64,000 nucleotides of DNA from positions 126,372,499 to 126,436,498 of the forward strand of contig CM050446.2 in the NCBI GenBank assembly GCA_027563935.2, read 5' to 3'. This document shows positions 10,545-21,979 of this stretch, in pieces. Source of the DNA: Costus lasius (lineage: Eukaryota; Streptophyta; Magnoliopsida; Zingiberales; Costaceae). The position numbers and the translations under genes were made by a program. How positions within the stretch are numbered: the first letter of the stretch is position 1; every line of letters starts with the position of its first letter. Under the pieces are notes generated by a model. That model was not told where the DNA came from and searched no databases. It worked only from the letters and a program-made list of their open reading frames with translations.

Positions 10545-12134
10545 TGATAGGCTCCGCAAGTGCACGGACTATCGAAGTAGTAAATAATATCGTTCCACAG
10601 GGAGCAGGTGTCAAGTACCGACCTTTAGTGTCATTGAAAGCTAGATGATTTAAACTCGGAATTAAAGAATTACACTAAAATTAAATTATCTAAATTATCG
10701 AATCAAGAAGTCGACGACCTTAAGGGAAAATTACAGTTTAGGAAGTGTTCGGAACATCAGGTTTCACCTCGTTGAATTAATTAAATGCAAAACAATGAAT
10801 CAAATTAAATTAGAAAACGGATCTCCTTCTCTCGAAGCTCAATCCAACAGTAAATAACTTAAGGCGATCTCTCCTAGGGTACAGATTACCTTCTCTCGAA
10901 GCGTAATCTGGTGTCTAGCATAAGCTAATTTCCTACTCTCGTAGCAAAATTAACCTAAGAGACCCATTAAGCTCTATGAAAGACCGTGACTCCTCGAGTG
11001 ATGTTAAACGGCTCTCGTAATTCAAGTCACAAGTTTAAATGAGAACGATCGAGTGTTACGATTCACCTCTCAGTACTTCTCGTAACACTTAACACATACG
11101 AATGTTTGATCAGAACAATCTTACGCAATAAGCACAACTCATTCAAATAAGTAAATTTACTTAAAATCACACTGAGATTCATAAAAGATGTTTTACATGT
11201 GTAGATATGTTCAACGGGCTACGCCCAAGTCTCGAACTAGGGTTTAGTTTAGAAAATACATCGTTTATCAACTAAAAACCCACAAAAATATATTCAAAAG
11301 AAAGGAAATTTACAGTACAAGGGTGGGAGATGACAGATCCTTGGTCTTCTCTCAATAGCTCCAAGAAATCTAGATCAAACGAGCCCTGGAATGTAAAAAT
11401 CGCCCCTCTTTCGCCCTAGTCGCGTCCTTCACAAAATCCACACCTGTAACCGCCTAATAATCTCGATTATATGCCTCCATCGAAGCTTTGGGCGGTTAGG
11501 AATGTTGATTGGGCGTTTCCCCCAATTTCTAAGCATTTGGAGCATCGGATTTGATGGAAAACGGACGAATGGTCGCGAATAGCGGACGCGATCACGGGCG
11601 TGACAGCGAACACGGGCAGGCCGTGACGGTCTCGGCAATCTACTGGTAAGTGAACACGGCAGTGCGTATGGACACGGGCAAGCCGTGTCCGGCTCGAAAA
11701 ATTTCGGAATGGGAGAACACGGGCGTGTGCACGGCGGTAACGAGTTCGGCCGAATCTGGATTTCCTGTCGAACACGGCCGTGACAGCCATCACGGCCAGG
11801 CCGTGTTCTCCTTGTTTCATGTAGATGCTGATGCCGCGATGAACACGGCCGTGACTGTAAGCACGGCCATGCCGTGTTCCGCATATATAAGTGCAAAAAT
11901 TCCCAAAAATTTCTTGTGTGATGCTTGAAATGTGCTGAACTTTCTCATAACTTCATATCTTCAAACTATCTTCAAAAATTTAAGGAAATAACCTACATTT
12001 CATAGAAAATCAAAAAAGAGTGAAGATTCTGAACTTTACAAGGAAAAATGCCAAATTAAGTGATAAAACAAGATTAAAAGCCTGAAAAGATCATATAAAT
12101 GATACTTTAAATCATATACAAATAACACCCATCA
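10545..12134 (-). mobile_element. Solo LTR of an Athila/Tat-type gypsy element, TSD CTCCC
   Basis: A 1.59-kb LTR begins TGATGGGTG and ends CCTATCA on the minus strand. It is flanked by the perfect 5-bp duplication CTCCC (10540-10544 and 12135-12139). Its minus-strand end carries GGAACGATATTATTTACT and ATAGTCCGTGCACTTGCGG, matching the end of the Athila-like LTRs at 41270-41360. There is no internal region, so LTR-LTR recombination removed it. At 11545-11890 it carries four GC-rich inverted-repeat modules built on CACGG.CGTG. Confidence 0.8.
11545..11890. repeat. Array of CACGGCCGTG hairpin modules in solo LTR
   Basis: About four units of the form CACGGG/CCGTGAC, 10-20 bp spacer, then CACGG.CA.GCCGTG. 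Each unit can fold on itself. Units start near 11596, 11657, 11717, 11769 and 11840, with imperfect spacing. Open reading frames here are by-products of the GC-rich repeats. Confidence 0.6.
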
Positions 12135-12139
12135 CTCCC

Positions 12140-13007
12140 CTCCGAAAAAGAGATTAAGCGTTCATGTTTATAGAAAACAACATGTATATTGATGAACTCA
12201 ACATAATCTCTCAAAAATAATACAAAAAGACACTAGGATAGTAATTAGAACTCTTCCTCTCGATCTGGAGATGAAGATGAAGCATCTAAATCCCTCCTTT
12301 GCGTGATCTTTCGCCAGAATTCTGCCAAGAAGTTGATTTTCGCCCTAGTCACCGCCTTTGTTCGTGTTCGTCCGTAGAAGCTCCCCTTAACCTTTCCAAA
12401 ATCCTTCTATTTATAGTTTAATCAATGTAGAACCCATCTAAGAAGGCTTCTGCAAAGTTTGGTTAAGTTTCGACTAAATTCGGAGTCGAATCGAGTGAAA
12501 AATCGAAGGGAACAGGAAACCTCACTCGCGGCCTTGAGTTTTTTTGTTTCTACACAGAAGTGTGTTTACAGCCCGTGAATACACTCATGGCCACGGGTGT
12601 GAAAATTGTGTTTGACCTATGTTTTGCCTCAAATTTAACGTACGGTCTATTCTTTTCATCACGAATCACCCCGTGGCATCAAAACTCGTAAAATCCATCA
12701 TTTTTTAGTGATATCCATGGCCCATGAAGGACTCATGGGTGCAATCATGAATATTGTGTCTGGTCTCCGTTTCACTCCAAATTTGATATGCGACCTCTTG
12801 TTTTCCTTGGGAACCATGCTATGGCCTCAAAACTCTCAAAATCCATCATTTTTATGTGATTTAACCTGTATTTTAATAAAAACCAAGAAAAATGAAGATT
12901 GCATACAAAAGAAGATAAAAATACTAGAATTTATATAAAATCATTTAATTAAACCCAAAATATCATGTAAAATATAAGGAAAAATATGGTGTAAATGTAA
13001 CTCATCA
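12140..13007 (-). repeat. Athila/Tat-type LTR X, right part
   Basis: Continues the LTR begun at 10201 and ends (minus-strand start) TGATGAGTTAC at 13007. It has the same layout as the solo LTR: an AT-rich end, two weaker CATGGCC/GGCCACGGG inverted modules (12570-12600 and 12716-12750) and TCGATCTGGAGATGAAGATGA near 12260. No gene is seen in it. Confidence 0.55.
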
Positions 13008-13921
13008 TAATATCATAAAATCAACACAACTAAGTAAAATATGCTCAGATAAGACTCAAATTATCAAAATAAGTTCAATTCATATGATAGATCTTGTCAA
13101 CAGGCTCTAACCGAGTCCCGATTAAAGGTTCAAGCTATTACAACTATGCAATTCAGTGCAAAACTCTCCAATCAATCAAGAAAATTACAAACAAAGACTA
13201 AGGGAAGGAAGGAGAAGAGATTGCGAACGTTTTCCCTCGATTTCGCCCTAACAGCGTTGTTAATCCCCCCCCCCCTCCTTCTCAATGCAAAAGAGGGCAT
13301 TTAAGCCCTGACAATTCGCCTGCCCCTTGGCTCTCGATTCCTCATTTTTCTCGAGTTTTCTCAATTTTCCTCGGCCTTCGATCCAATGAAAACGTGAGCA
13401 AATCGAAGGGGTGGAAGTCCGATCACGGCCTGTGATCGTTGTCATGGCTCGCTCGTAAAGTCTACTATGCATTTCAGTGAATTTTTGTCACGTCGAAAGA
13501 AAAGATTCACGGTCCAGCCATGAAGTATATTGTTCACTTTAGAATATGTCGTAGCGGAATCACGGCCAAAGAATGTAAGCATAGCCAGGCTGTGATTATA
13601 GGAATGTTGACCCTTGGAAATCCGTCTGATGATCATGGCTCAAGATTTCGTCAGGGGTTAGCTGTGAAGTATACTATAAATTTTGGGACTCTTTGTGAAT
13701 CACGGCCCAAGATTGAAATCAGGGCCTGGCCCTGATTATAGGAATAGCTTTGATTAATCTTAAATTTACTGTGTAGTCTTGTCTTTTTACTAGGAATCAC
13801 TTATGATTTTAAAATCTTTATAAAAAACTTCCAAAAATTGAGTGAATTTTCTTAAAATTATAAAAAATACTAAAAGAAATGAAGATTCTGAAGCAAATAA
13901 ATAAATAAGCCTAGAATATCA
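13008..13921 (-). repeat. Third nested Athila-type LTR fragment (Y)
   Basis: Shares GTCAACAGGCTC..CCGAGTC.CGA with the solo LTR (GTTCAACGGGCTACGCCCAAGTCTCGA near 11210). It also has degenerate ATCACGGCC..GGCCTG.GAT inverted modules at 13410-13735 and an 11-C run at 13265-13275. It flanks LTR X, so X probably inserted into it. The left part is missing, and the right limit at 13921 is approximate. Confidence 0.45.
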
Positions 13922-15750
13922 AAATATTAGAATTGGTCTTGTTTTGAAGTAAAATAATATCAAAAACCATTATCAAAATTAAAGACATCCGAGTCTTGCC
14001 GCTATATTGAACCTCCACCACCACCCAACCACATTGGAGGGAGTTAAAGAAGTAGGAGGATATCATGCCGTATTTCCTTAAAAGGAATCTAAGGCGGAAA
14101 GCAGAAAAATTCTTTTCCCTGTTAATTCTATCAAAAAAAAAAAAACACACACAGCCAGTGTTTGAACGAATCCCATACAGTGATATAGAATTTTACTAAT
14201 TCATCCTGATTTATGTGGGCCTTTATATGATTGTAAGCCATCCCTTTGACCAATGGACTACAAAGTCTTTTCATCCTTTATGAACTACTCCGGGTCTTCA
14301 TCATGCTGTTTCTATAGTGATTGAACAACTAAATATGAGAAATTTATGTTTCTCTTCTAGTTTTTCTTCTACCCTAATCCGTCTTCCGCTTGCATTAACT
14401 AAGATGCGCATTTTAGGCTGAGGGGCTTGTTGGCTTCTGATGGTCAGCCCAATCTGTTCATATTCAAAAGAAAAAAAAAAAGGATTGGTATGATAGTTAT
14501 CTACATAGTTAGGGGGGAGCGTTAATTGATTTTCATTAATTACTGTAAACTTTAGTAAATTTGGTTTAGTAAAAAAATTTTAATTTTTGATTGCCTATCA
14601 CCCAATTAATTAAAACTCTAACAACTTAACTTTTTGGTAAGGTTTTAGTTTTTAGGAAATCTGGTTCATTTTTAATTTTTAAATTTTGATATAAAAAATC
14701 AGTTAATTTTTTTTCAATAAATTTGGTATCAATCAATACCGAATAATGCACAGTACATACCATGTTCGTTGTTATATACTAGTTTAGCACAATGTCCGCA
14801 TTCTATACACATGACAGAATCTATTTATAAAATTTTATAAATTATAATAAAGGATTAAAGAGTTTAATTAAGGATATTAATACATTTAAATTTTACAGCA
14901 AGAATTGCATGCAACCAAATCAAAGCATCTCATATTTTGACTTTTACCATTATTAAACTAAATCAATTTAATTTAATTTTTAAAAGAAATTGTTAATAAA
15001 ATCAATTCATATGTAACACTTCCAAGTCATAAAATGAAGCAATTTTAGACTTCAGAACTAGGCAAGGATGTTCATTGCAAATCAATTCATATGTAACACT
15101 TGGTATCTATTGTTTTGAGAGAAATTCTATATTTTTTCTTAAAAACATGATTAACTATCAAATAAGTTATTCTATAGAATCAAAATTTGGTTGATAGTAT
15201 GCAATAAATACATAAAATGAGGTTCAGTTGATTAAATATTGATTCAGTTAATTCCAAAGCTAATCTTGATTCTTGGACAATCAATGGATCAAAATATAAA
15301 AAAAATCTATTTGGTAAATTATTCTACTATTTATTATTTTTTTGAACACCCGCAATGGACCTAAAAAAAACTTATAAGCACCTCATGGTGCTTAAGATTT
15401 TTTAAGAGAGTTAGATGAGCCCTATTCAATCATGTTTTAAAATTTATATAGTGGTTAAATGTTTTCTTATTCTCACTACCTCTATATACTCACCGCCCCT
15501 CCTACTATTATTCCAATTAAAAAATTAAATCAAATATGGCATAAAGTAAATTGCATTTAAGTCTTTATAAAATATGATTGAATATATTTCTGACTAATTT
15601 GAGGAAATGTCCAAGATTATACTTCCTTTTATATAATTTTATTTTTATAAATTTCTTGTCACATTTTTGGGAACTAATGATTTGCTGATATATACCTTCT
15701 TTATATGGAAACTTGAATATATTTCCGATTACCCTCGTATCTTTTAAAAT
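13922..15750. other. AT-rich intergenic DNA, no gene seen
   Basis: No convincing coding sequence. A short A-rich tract lies at 14134-14146, a possible degenerate hAT-like MITE at about 14509-14752 (ends too diverged to confirm), and a small TAAGCACC/GGTGCTTA hairpin near 15375. The last 100 bp form the promoter of the defensin-like gene. Confidence 0.5.
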
Positions 15751-15753
15751 ATG

Positions 15754-15761
15754 TATAAATA
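15754..15761 (+). promoter_or_regulatory. TATA box of the defensin-like gene
   Basis: TATAAATA lies 73 bp upstream of the ATG at 15834, a normal distance for a plant TATA box with a short leader. The flanking promoter sequence is repeated in diverged form before the pseudogene at 19078. Confidence 0.7.
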
Positions 15762-15833
15762 GGTCGTAAGTGGAGCAATCTCAAACGCACACAACTCAGA
15801 AGGGCAGAAACTTGAAACTCCCCTTGGGTAAAC

Positions 15834-16163
15834 ATGAAAGCCTCAAGCGCCATTCTCTCCTTCTTGTTTATCCTTGTTCTTATTTCTGGTAAAAAAAATC
15901 AACTTTGTTGTTTTTCTAATTAATTATCCTTTCGTCATGCATGCAAGTGTATGGCTATCTGTGTCTTAATTAATTATAAATTTATAATGGATTGGCGGCC
16001 AGCTAACGGCGGCGCAGTGGTGGCGCAAAATTCGCGGTGTTCAACCTACATAGGCGGCTGCTCGTCTCAGGCGGGGTGCGCGAGCGACTGCGATAGGTTC
16101 CACAAGGGCGGCCAGGGCGAGTGCGAGAACGGCGCCAGCTGCCTCTGTTCCTGGGACTGCTGA
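15834..16163 (+). CDS. Defensin-like cysteine-rich secreted peptide (two exons)
   Basis: Exon 1 is 15834-15888 and exon 2 is 16003-16163, with a 114-bp GT-AG intron splitting an Ala codon (phase 1). The product is 71 residues. Residues 1 to about 26 form a hydrophobic signal peptide (MKASSAILSFLFILVLIS core). The mature part has eight Cys spaced C-x6-C-x5-C-x3-C-x10-C-x5-C-x-C-x3-C. The Cx3C and CxC pair are the signature of the cysteine-stabilised alpha-beta fold of plant defensin-like (DEFL) peptides, and an intron right after the signal peptide is typical of that family. The role (defence or cell signalling) cannot be decided from sequence. A TATA box at 15754 and a family-specific 3' UTR support expression. 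Broken relatives lie at 237-4010, about 18805-18960 and 19078-20750. Confidence 0.85.
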
Positions 16164-16310
16164 GAACTGATGATCCTCTCGTTGTTGAATCGAGCATTGC
16201 GTGCTCATTAAATAAAGAAGCAGCAGACTGCTGCTTTTCAAATCAATGCCCAGACTGCTCCTTTTCAAATCAATTGTTGTTGACGATTGAAATCTAATGA
16301 AATGAATACA
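16164..16310 (+). other. 3' UTR of the defensin-like gene
   Basis: Contains the blocks GTGCTCATTAAAT.AA..AGCAGCAGAC and TTGTTGACGATTGAAATC that recur after the two pseudogene copies (3880-4000 and 20640-20750). A 28-bp piece (CAGACTGCT.CTTTTCAAATCAAT) is tandemly repeated at 16224-16275. Confidence 0.6.
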
Positions 16311-16887
16311 GGTTTCTTTTGAAATTACTTTTGTTACTATTCCTCTAATAACGTTAACACAAAAATAGCTAATATAAAATATCTAAGGTATCCTTGTTAT
16401 TTATGCATTTTTTAGGAATGATAACCTACTTAATAAATCATGTGTATATTTAGAAACCCAACAAAAGTGTATTTATCATATATTAAATATAAAAAGCCAC
16501 AAAAATATCAAGTAGATTTAACTTAATTTCAAAACATAATAACATTTTTTTATGGTAAATTAAAGATCAAACCATAAATAATTATAAAACATAATATTAT
16601 ATCACAAGCATGAAAAATTTTAAATATTTAACCTATCCCACATAAATATATCAGTTAAATTTTGTTTAATAATATAAATAGTTAATTGATTATCTCTAAA
16701 TAAAATTTGAATGTTAATGCCATTGTTCTAATTCATGACATTAAATCACATACCTGGAATTAGGCAAACTCAATCACCTCCTTAAATTATTTGTGCACTA
16801 TTTTAGGAATAAAAAAATTCTTAAATCAAGTATGGGATAAAATAAAGTGCATTTGGCTCTTATCTTTGAATTCATGATAAGTGGAGT

Positions 16888-18690
16888 GTGTTAGAATTAG
16901 TAATAGTTTGACTTAATAATATTCTTATAAATAAAATTATATATATAATAAATAATAATTAAAATATAAATTTTATATACTTAATACCTCTCTCTATATA
17001 GAGGTATTTTTTATTGTATAATAGCACAATCAGATTAATAAAATATTGCTTTTTAAGATTTTCTACCTCTTCTCTCCTCTGTTATCTCTTTCCCTCTCCT
17101 TTAATAAAGGAGGTTTTATAAATCCTAGCCATCTCTAGTATCAGAACCATAATCCTCTTTATTCTACTCTTTTTTTGCACCTATCCCAACTTGCTTCATC
17201 GTTGCTATTGCCCCTCCTGTCACATTGCTAGTGTCTAGATTGATCATCTTCCTGAGTTCCACCAGATTGTTTTCCCTCCACTAACGCATTGTAGTGCCAA
17301 CACTTCTCACCACCGCCTCATCCATTATCGGTTGTCTTATCAGGGGCATCTTTGCCAACTTGCTGCTCTTGCTAGCTCTTAGCATGGCTATCAATGCCTA
17401 CTTCACCTACACTGTAGTCAGCTTCCACAACTCCATAACCTCTCGTATTGCACTACTCTAGTCGTTGTCTTGGTCTCCTCTTCCTTCTAATCATCGTGAT
17501 TGGTCTCCGCACTTGCCTTGCCAAGCTAATCCCCTACCTCGTCCAAACTTTTCCACTGCCAGCATGGGCCTCTTCCTCGCCTTCATCGACCTTCATAACA
17601 AGGTTGTTTGCCTCATTCGGTACAGCTCCTCCATCCCTGTCCAGCCATCAATGCTTGGAAGAACAATCATAGAGGCGACATCTCCTCTATCGATCACCCA
17701 TGTTATTACTAACCACCTGCATCATCATCTAACCATGATCAATGCCACTCCTCAAATTTGATTAGGGCTTGGTGCTAAAATTTTTAGAGTTGTTAAACCG
17801 ACAAGTTGAACTGTTTCAATCTGGTTCAATTCAATACTTAGACCGATTTAATTCAATAGACTGATTTAATAACAAATTAGATCCAATTAGCCAAGCACTA
17901 GACCCAATTTGTCAGGGTAAATCATTTACTTATGTTAATAGCAAATTAGATTTGATCTTTTTAGATTTGACCTCCAATCATTCATCATACATTAGCCTCT
18001 CCTTCAATCTGTTATTGGCATAGAGATTCATTTTGGCAATATTACTTCTTGATGCAGATTAATATCTCGAGACAATTGAAGCATCTAGTGGGCGCCTTAT
18101 GCATGCCTTCTAAGGTGATATCTCTATGTGACAATGAGCATCTTCGACGAACTATCTCTACTAGCATCATTGACCTACTCTTCAAAGAGCCTTCTATCTA
18201 CATATTGGATTTTAGCTTATTCTGCGACTCACTTCATTTTCGTATAGGCACCTCTACTCATTGATCATCTCTTTATGTTGGTCATATCTTAGTTTCTAGT
18301 TGGTGCCTTATGCTTGCCTTCATAGGTGACAGTAAGCCTCCTCGATGGTTATCTATCTCTATTGGTGCCACTGATCTACTCTTCAATGAGCCTTCTATCT
18401 TTGTCTCAATTTTTTACTTGCTCGTCTGGCTTATGTGAAGGCACCTCTAATGATTGGTCATCTCCTCGTATTAATCACATCTCAGCTCAATTGTCTTTTC
18501 GGCCATTGGCGTATCCTCGAAGTCTATAGTTGTTGTTATATACAATCTCAACTTTGGATCATCTCAAGTTGAGCTTGAGAGAGTATTAGAATTAGTAACA
18601 ACTAGACTTAGTAATATTATGAATAATATTATCTATATAGATAATAAATAATAATGAAAATATTATTTTAATATACTCGGTACATATTAT
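16888..18690 (+). mobile_element. Decayed non-autonomous copia-like element
   Basis: LTR-like copies start at 16888 (TGTTAGAATTAGTAATAG) and 18582 (TATTAGAATTAGTAACAAC). The first is followed near 17140 by TAGTATCAGAACCA, a degenerate primer site for initiator Met tRNA (consensus TGGTATCAGAGCC). The second is preceded by CAAGTTGAGCTTGAGAGAG, a familiar copia pre-LTR polypurine motif. The 1.4-kb interior has no recognisable gag or pol. It contains a diverged 215-bp tandem repeat (about 18081-18290 and 18298-18490). The second LTR is truncated near 18690. Confidence 0.65.
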
Positions 18691-18786
18691 ATATAGAAGT
18701 ATCTTCTTTCCTCAAGTAAGATATCCTTAACTGACCTCAAGCACTTTTCTCTCCTTGCATTTTATCGGTGTATCCTTGTCTTTATA

Positions 18787-18804
18787 TATATATATATATA
18801 TATA
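18787..18804. repeat. (TA)n microsatellite
   Basis: A perfect TA dinucleotide run of about nine units at the junction between the copia remnant and the defensin-like exon 1 remnant. Confidence 0.8.
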
Positions 18805-18960
18805 AGGCACTATTCTCTCCTTGTTCTTTATCCTTGTCCTTATTTTAATTAAAGTAAAAAAAAAGGTTCTTTTTCCTATTTTTTGCCTTTCGTCATGGAT
18901 GCAAATACATAGTTCCTACATTTTGCCTTTCATCCTGATTCCTGCATGCAAATATAGGAC
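18805..18960 (+). pseudogene. Remnant of defensin-like exon 1 and intron
   Basis: The segment GCACTATTCTCTCC..GTTCTTTATCCTTGTCCTTATTT matches the signal-peptide exon of the intact gene (15850-15885). It is followed by intron-like CTTTCGTCATGGATGCAAATACAT. There is no ATG and no exon 2, so it is a relic of a further tandem copy. Confidence 0.5.
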
Positions 18961-19077
18961 TTGCCTGTATTGCCGATTACCCCTTACATTTTAAAAAATA
19001 TGTATAAGTCACATAGAGAGCATCCTTAATAAACGCACATAGAAGAGCAGAAACTTGAAAACTTCCCTCGAGTAAAG

Positions 19078-20750
19078 ATGAAATCCTCAATGTCTACAGT
19101 CTATTCTCTTCTTATTGTTTATCCTTGTTTTTATTTCAGGTAAAATAAAAAAAAAAATCTTTTTCTTTTTTTTTTTCCTTTCGTCATGCATGCAAATACA
19201 TGGCAATCTCTATCTAAATTAATCACAAATTTATAATTGACTTGCCTATGATTAATTTGCACGGCCAGCTAACGATGGCGCAAAAACAACCATCATAGGC
19301 TGCGTTTGGCACAGTTTTTCAACGACTTCTACGGGTCAAAACAGTAGAAATCTAAAATTTGTGGTGTCTGCTGTTTGGCTTATAACTAGTTTGGAACCAG
19401 AAGCATCTACGTTGGGAATAACCTGCTTCCAGAACCCGTTGCCACTGTACACGTCTCTCTCGCGATTCGGATCCTCGGGCACGATGCTCTCCTTCCGCCA
19501 CTGATCTGCCGACGCTCGCTGCCGCCGATTTGCCGACGCTCACCGCCGATCTTCCTCTCTCTCTGCTCGAATGAGGCCTTCCTTCTCCTGCCACTCGCAC
19601 GAGTCCTTCCTAGAAGCTTTCTTCCGACTCTCTCGCATGAGAACTTTGAAGCTCTCTTCTGTCAAACTGGCCCGAAAGCTCTGCCTTCCTCACACGCGAC
19701 GATGTAGCCGAAGGATGCTTCCACTGAACCACCGATGCCGCCGACCTTTCTCTCTCGCTGCCCATCTTCCCCCTCTCGATGCGGCTGACCTTCCACCTCT
19801 TGCGCATGCGATCTTCCTCTTTCGCTACCGTCTGCTCCTCTTGGCGCGCTGCCGCCGGATTCCACCTCTTTCGCAACCCCGTTCCTCAACTCCCCTTCAA
19901 TTCCACCCTCACCCCGTCCCCTACCGCTGCAGCGTTCTTCAGCCTCACCGATCGCCGCCCTTACAGAATTCCCTTACCCGATCCTCCCAATCTCGGATTG
20001 CTTCATTATTAGCTCCTTCCACAGTTAACTAGTCACTGCACTTTTGCAATTTCGAGCTCAACTCTTTCACCTCCTTTCAAGCGAGCAGATCCACCTCCCT
20101 TACGTCACAATTTTTCTCTTGCAGATTTTAATTTGAGATTAAATATGTGTAACCTAATATTTACATATAGCTCAAATTAGTTGAAAAGAGAATAAAAGTG
20201 GAAAGAAACAAGTAATTATTCTTCACCTGAATTGAAATGAATTTTTTAAGAAATTTAACAAATGGACATGAAATATGAGATTGTTAACAAATATATAAGA
20301 AATTTAATAAATTTTAGCTCCTCCAACTCGCTACTCTATCTAAACATCTTTAAATTTTTTTAACCAGCTATTTTTCATATAGTACTTTTTCAATTAACAA
20401 AAATTAAAAATTTTAACTCTACCAAACAGAGCGGTGCTGCACATAGGCGTCGTGCGCGAGCGACTGCACTAATGTACAACCATCATAGGCGGCTGCACAT
20501 CTCAGGCGTCGTGCGCGAGCGACTGGCGGTAGGTTCCACAAGGGCGACTGCAATGGCGTCAAGTCGTCAACTGCTTTTGTTCCTTCATCTGCCCTAACTG
20601 AGAACTTATGATCCGGTTGTTGAATCCAGATCAGCGTGCTCATTAAATGAAGGAGCAGCAGACAGTTGCTTTTCAGCTCAATGTCTGTTGACTTGCCAAA
20701 TCCAATGAACGAATGCAGGTTTTTTCTTTTGTTTGCGTGAATAATTAATT
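19078..20750 (+). pseudogene. Defensin-like pseudogene with frameshifted exon 1 and interrupted exon 2
   Basis: Promoter (TATAAGT near 19003), leader and ATG at 19078 parallel the intact gene. Exon 1 (19078-19139) has extra bases that shift the signal-peptide frame into a stop just past the GT donor. Exon 2 starts after GGCCAG at about 19269 with CTAACGATGGCGCAAAA, runs into an insertion at about 19295-20432, and resumes with a tandemly duplicated TAGGCG..GTGCGCGAGCGACTG segment. It ends in a Cys-rich tail and the family 3' UTR. The tandem duplication, insertion and frameshift make it non-functional. Confidence 0.75.
19295..20432. mobile_element. 1.1-kb insertion with imperfect inverted ends and GC-rich core
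   Basis: The insert separates two halves of the pseudogene exon. Its ends are imperfect inverted repeats: GCTGCGTTTGGCACAG on the left, and CTCTACCAAACAGAGC on the right, whose complement matches at 12 of 16 places. CGTTTGG/CCAAAC ends are common in plant DNA transposons. The core (about 19490-20000) is GC-rich with long overlapping open frames on both strands but no recognised domain, so it could be captured gene sequence. The target duplication is not resolved. Confidence 0.4.
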
Positions 20751-21960
20751 CATGGACGCATATTGATGTTGTTCATTCCCCCAAAATCCTTCTAACTTTA
20801 TATGGACATCTTTTTATAACCAATTACATAGCAATATAAAGGAATTCGTAGGAGTATAAATTTAGTTTTTGGATACAAAGATGAAGATGGGAATTACTAT
20901 TCTCAGTAATATTTGGTATGATACTTCTATTTGCATTACAATAAATTTTGCTGAGTTATATTAGTCCATACTAAATTTCTTCACTACTAACAAATCTTGA
21001 GATCAATTCTAGCTTCACAACTCAGATATTCATACTTGTTGATAACAAGATCTTGATCTATACTCATACTTGTTGATAACAAGATCATAAGATCAAAGTC
21101 TTGCTTCACCACTTTCCTCTACAGTTAATTTGTAATAATGTATGACACCTTGACAAAGTAGATCTAAATTGCTCTTAAGACATTGAAACGCTAAGCAATC
21201 TGTTTTCCATATCTGCATTCCTACAAATTTGTCGACAGTTTTTTGTAATGTATATTCTGGTAGCTAAGTAGGAAGTATCTTATTTTCATGGTGTCTACTT
21301 TGTTGACCCTTGAGGGCTGTGCACTGTTCTATGCTATGAAACCTGTTTATTTCTAACAGAGTTTTGAGTACCTCAATTTGGAAAATGAATGCATGATTAT
21401 AGTTTGTTGTTTGCCATCAGCGACCACCAGCCATGGTCAATTCTACTGTTGCTGAATCTGATGATCTTGTTTGTTGATCGAAGCCATCAGTTCCAGAACT
21501 CACCAAACCCTAGTCAGTAAACAGAGTCCACTGTCATTAACATTGTTCTAAAGAGAATTATTTGCCAATTGCCAAGAGTGAAGCAAACAAACCTCTGTAG
21601 ATATCAAAACTGTAGCAAATTCTACAAGAAGGGATTTCTCAGCCTCGAAATCTTCCAAAAGGATAGTTAATTGTCAGACATTCATATAAGTACACCACAA
21701 GTTTTGATGAAGTTAATCATTGATACTATATAGACCAATCCAAGTACAATACAGGGCCTACAACAAGAAAAGGATTTCCTTGATCACCTTCTTGTGTTAG
21801 ATGAACTTAGAATAAGAAAATAAAATTCGAAATTAAGAAATCAAATAGTAGTTATACACTATTTTATAGTACCAATTCTCAAACATAAGTGGTGCATTTG
21901 TCCACAAAAATCTACATGTTTATATGCCCCTTTATTGCGCCAATTAGTAGAGGAGCAGAA
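20751..21960. other. AT-rich intergenic DNA, no gene seen
   Basis: No coding sequence, RNA gene or clear repeat is visible. A short direct repeat of ATACTTGTTGATAACAAGATC lies at 21031-21085. The right end is the 3' flank of the minus-strand bHLH gene. Confidence 0.5.
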
Positions 21961-21979
21961 GATCACCACAATGCATCCC

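Noticed and set aside
11429..11928. Arg/His/Cys-rich frames on both strands
   Set aside because: They arise from the CACGGCCGTG hairpin array in the solo LTR.
14509..14752. hAT-like MITE
   Set aside because: The candidate ends (TAGGGGGGAGC and a GCATTATTCGG-type complement) are too diverged and no 8-bp target duplication is seen.
19571..20032. 153-residue plus-strand frame and overlapping minus-strand frames
   Set aside because: Ser/Arg/Pro-rich translation on both strands of a GC-rich insert, no domain, no start context; treated as a by-product of composition.
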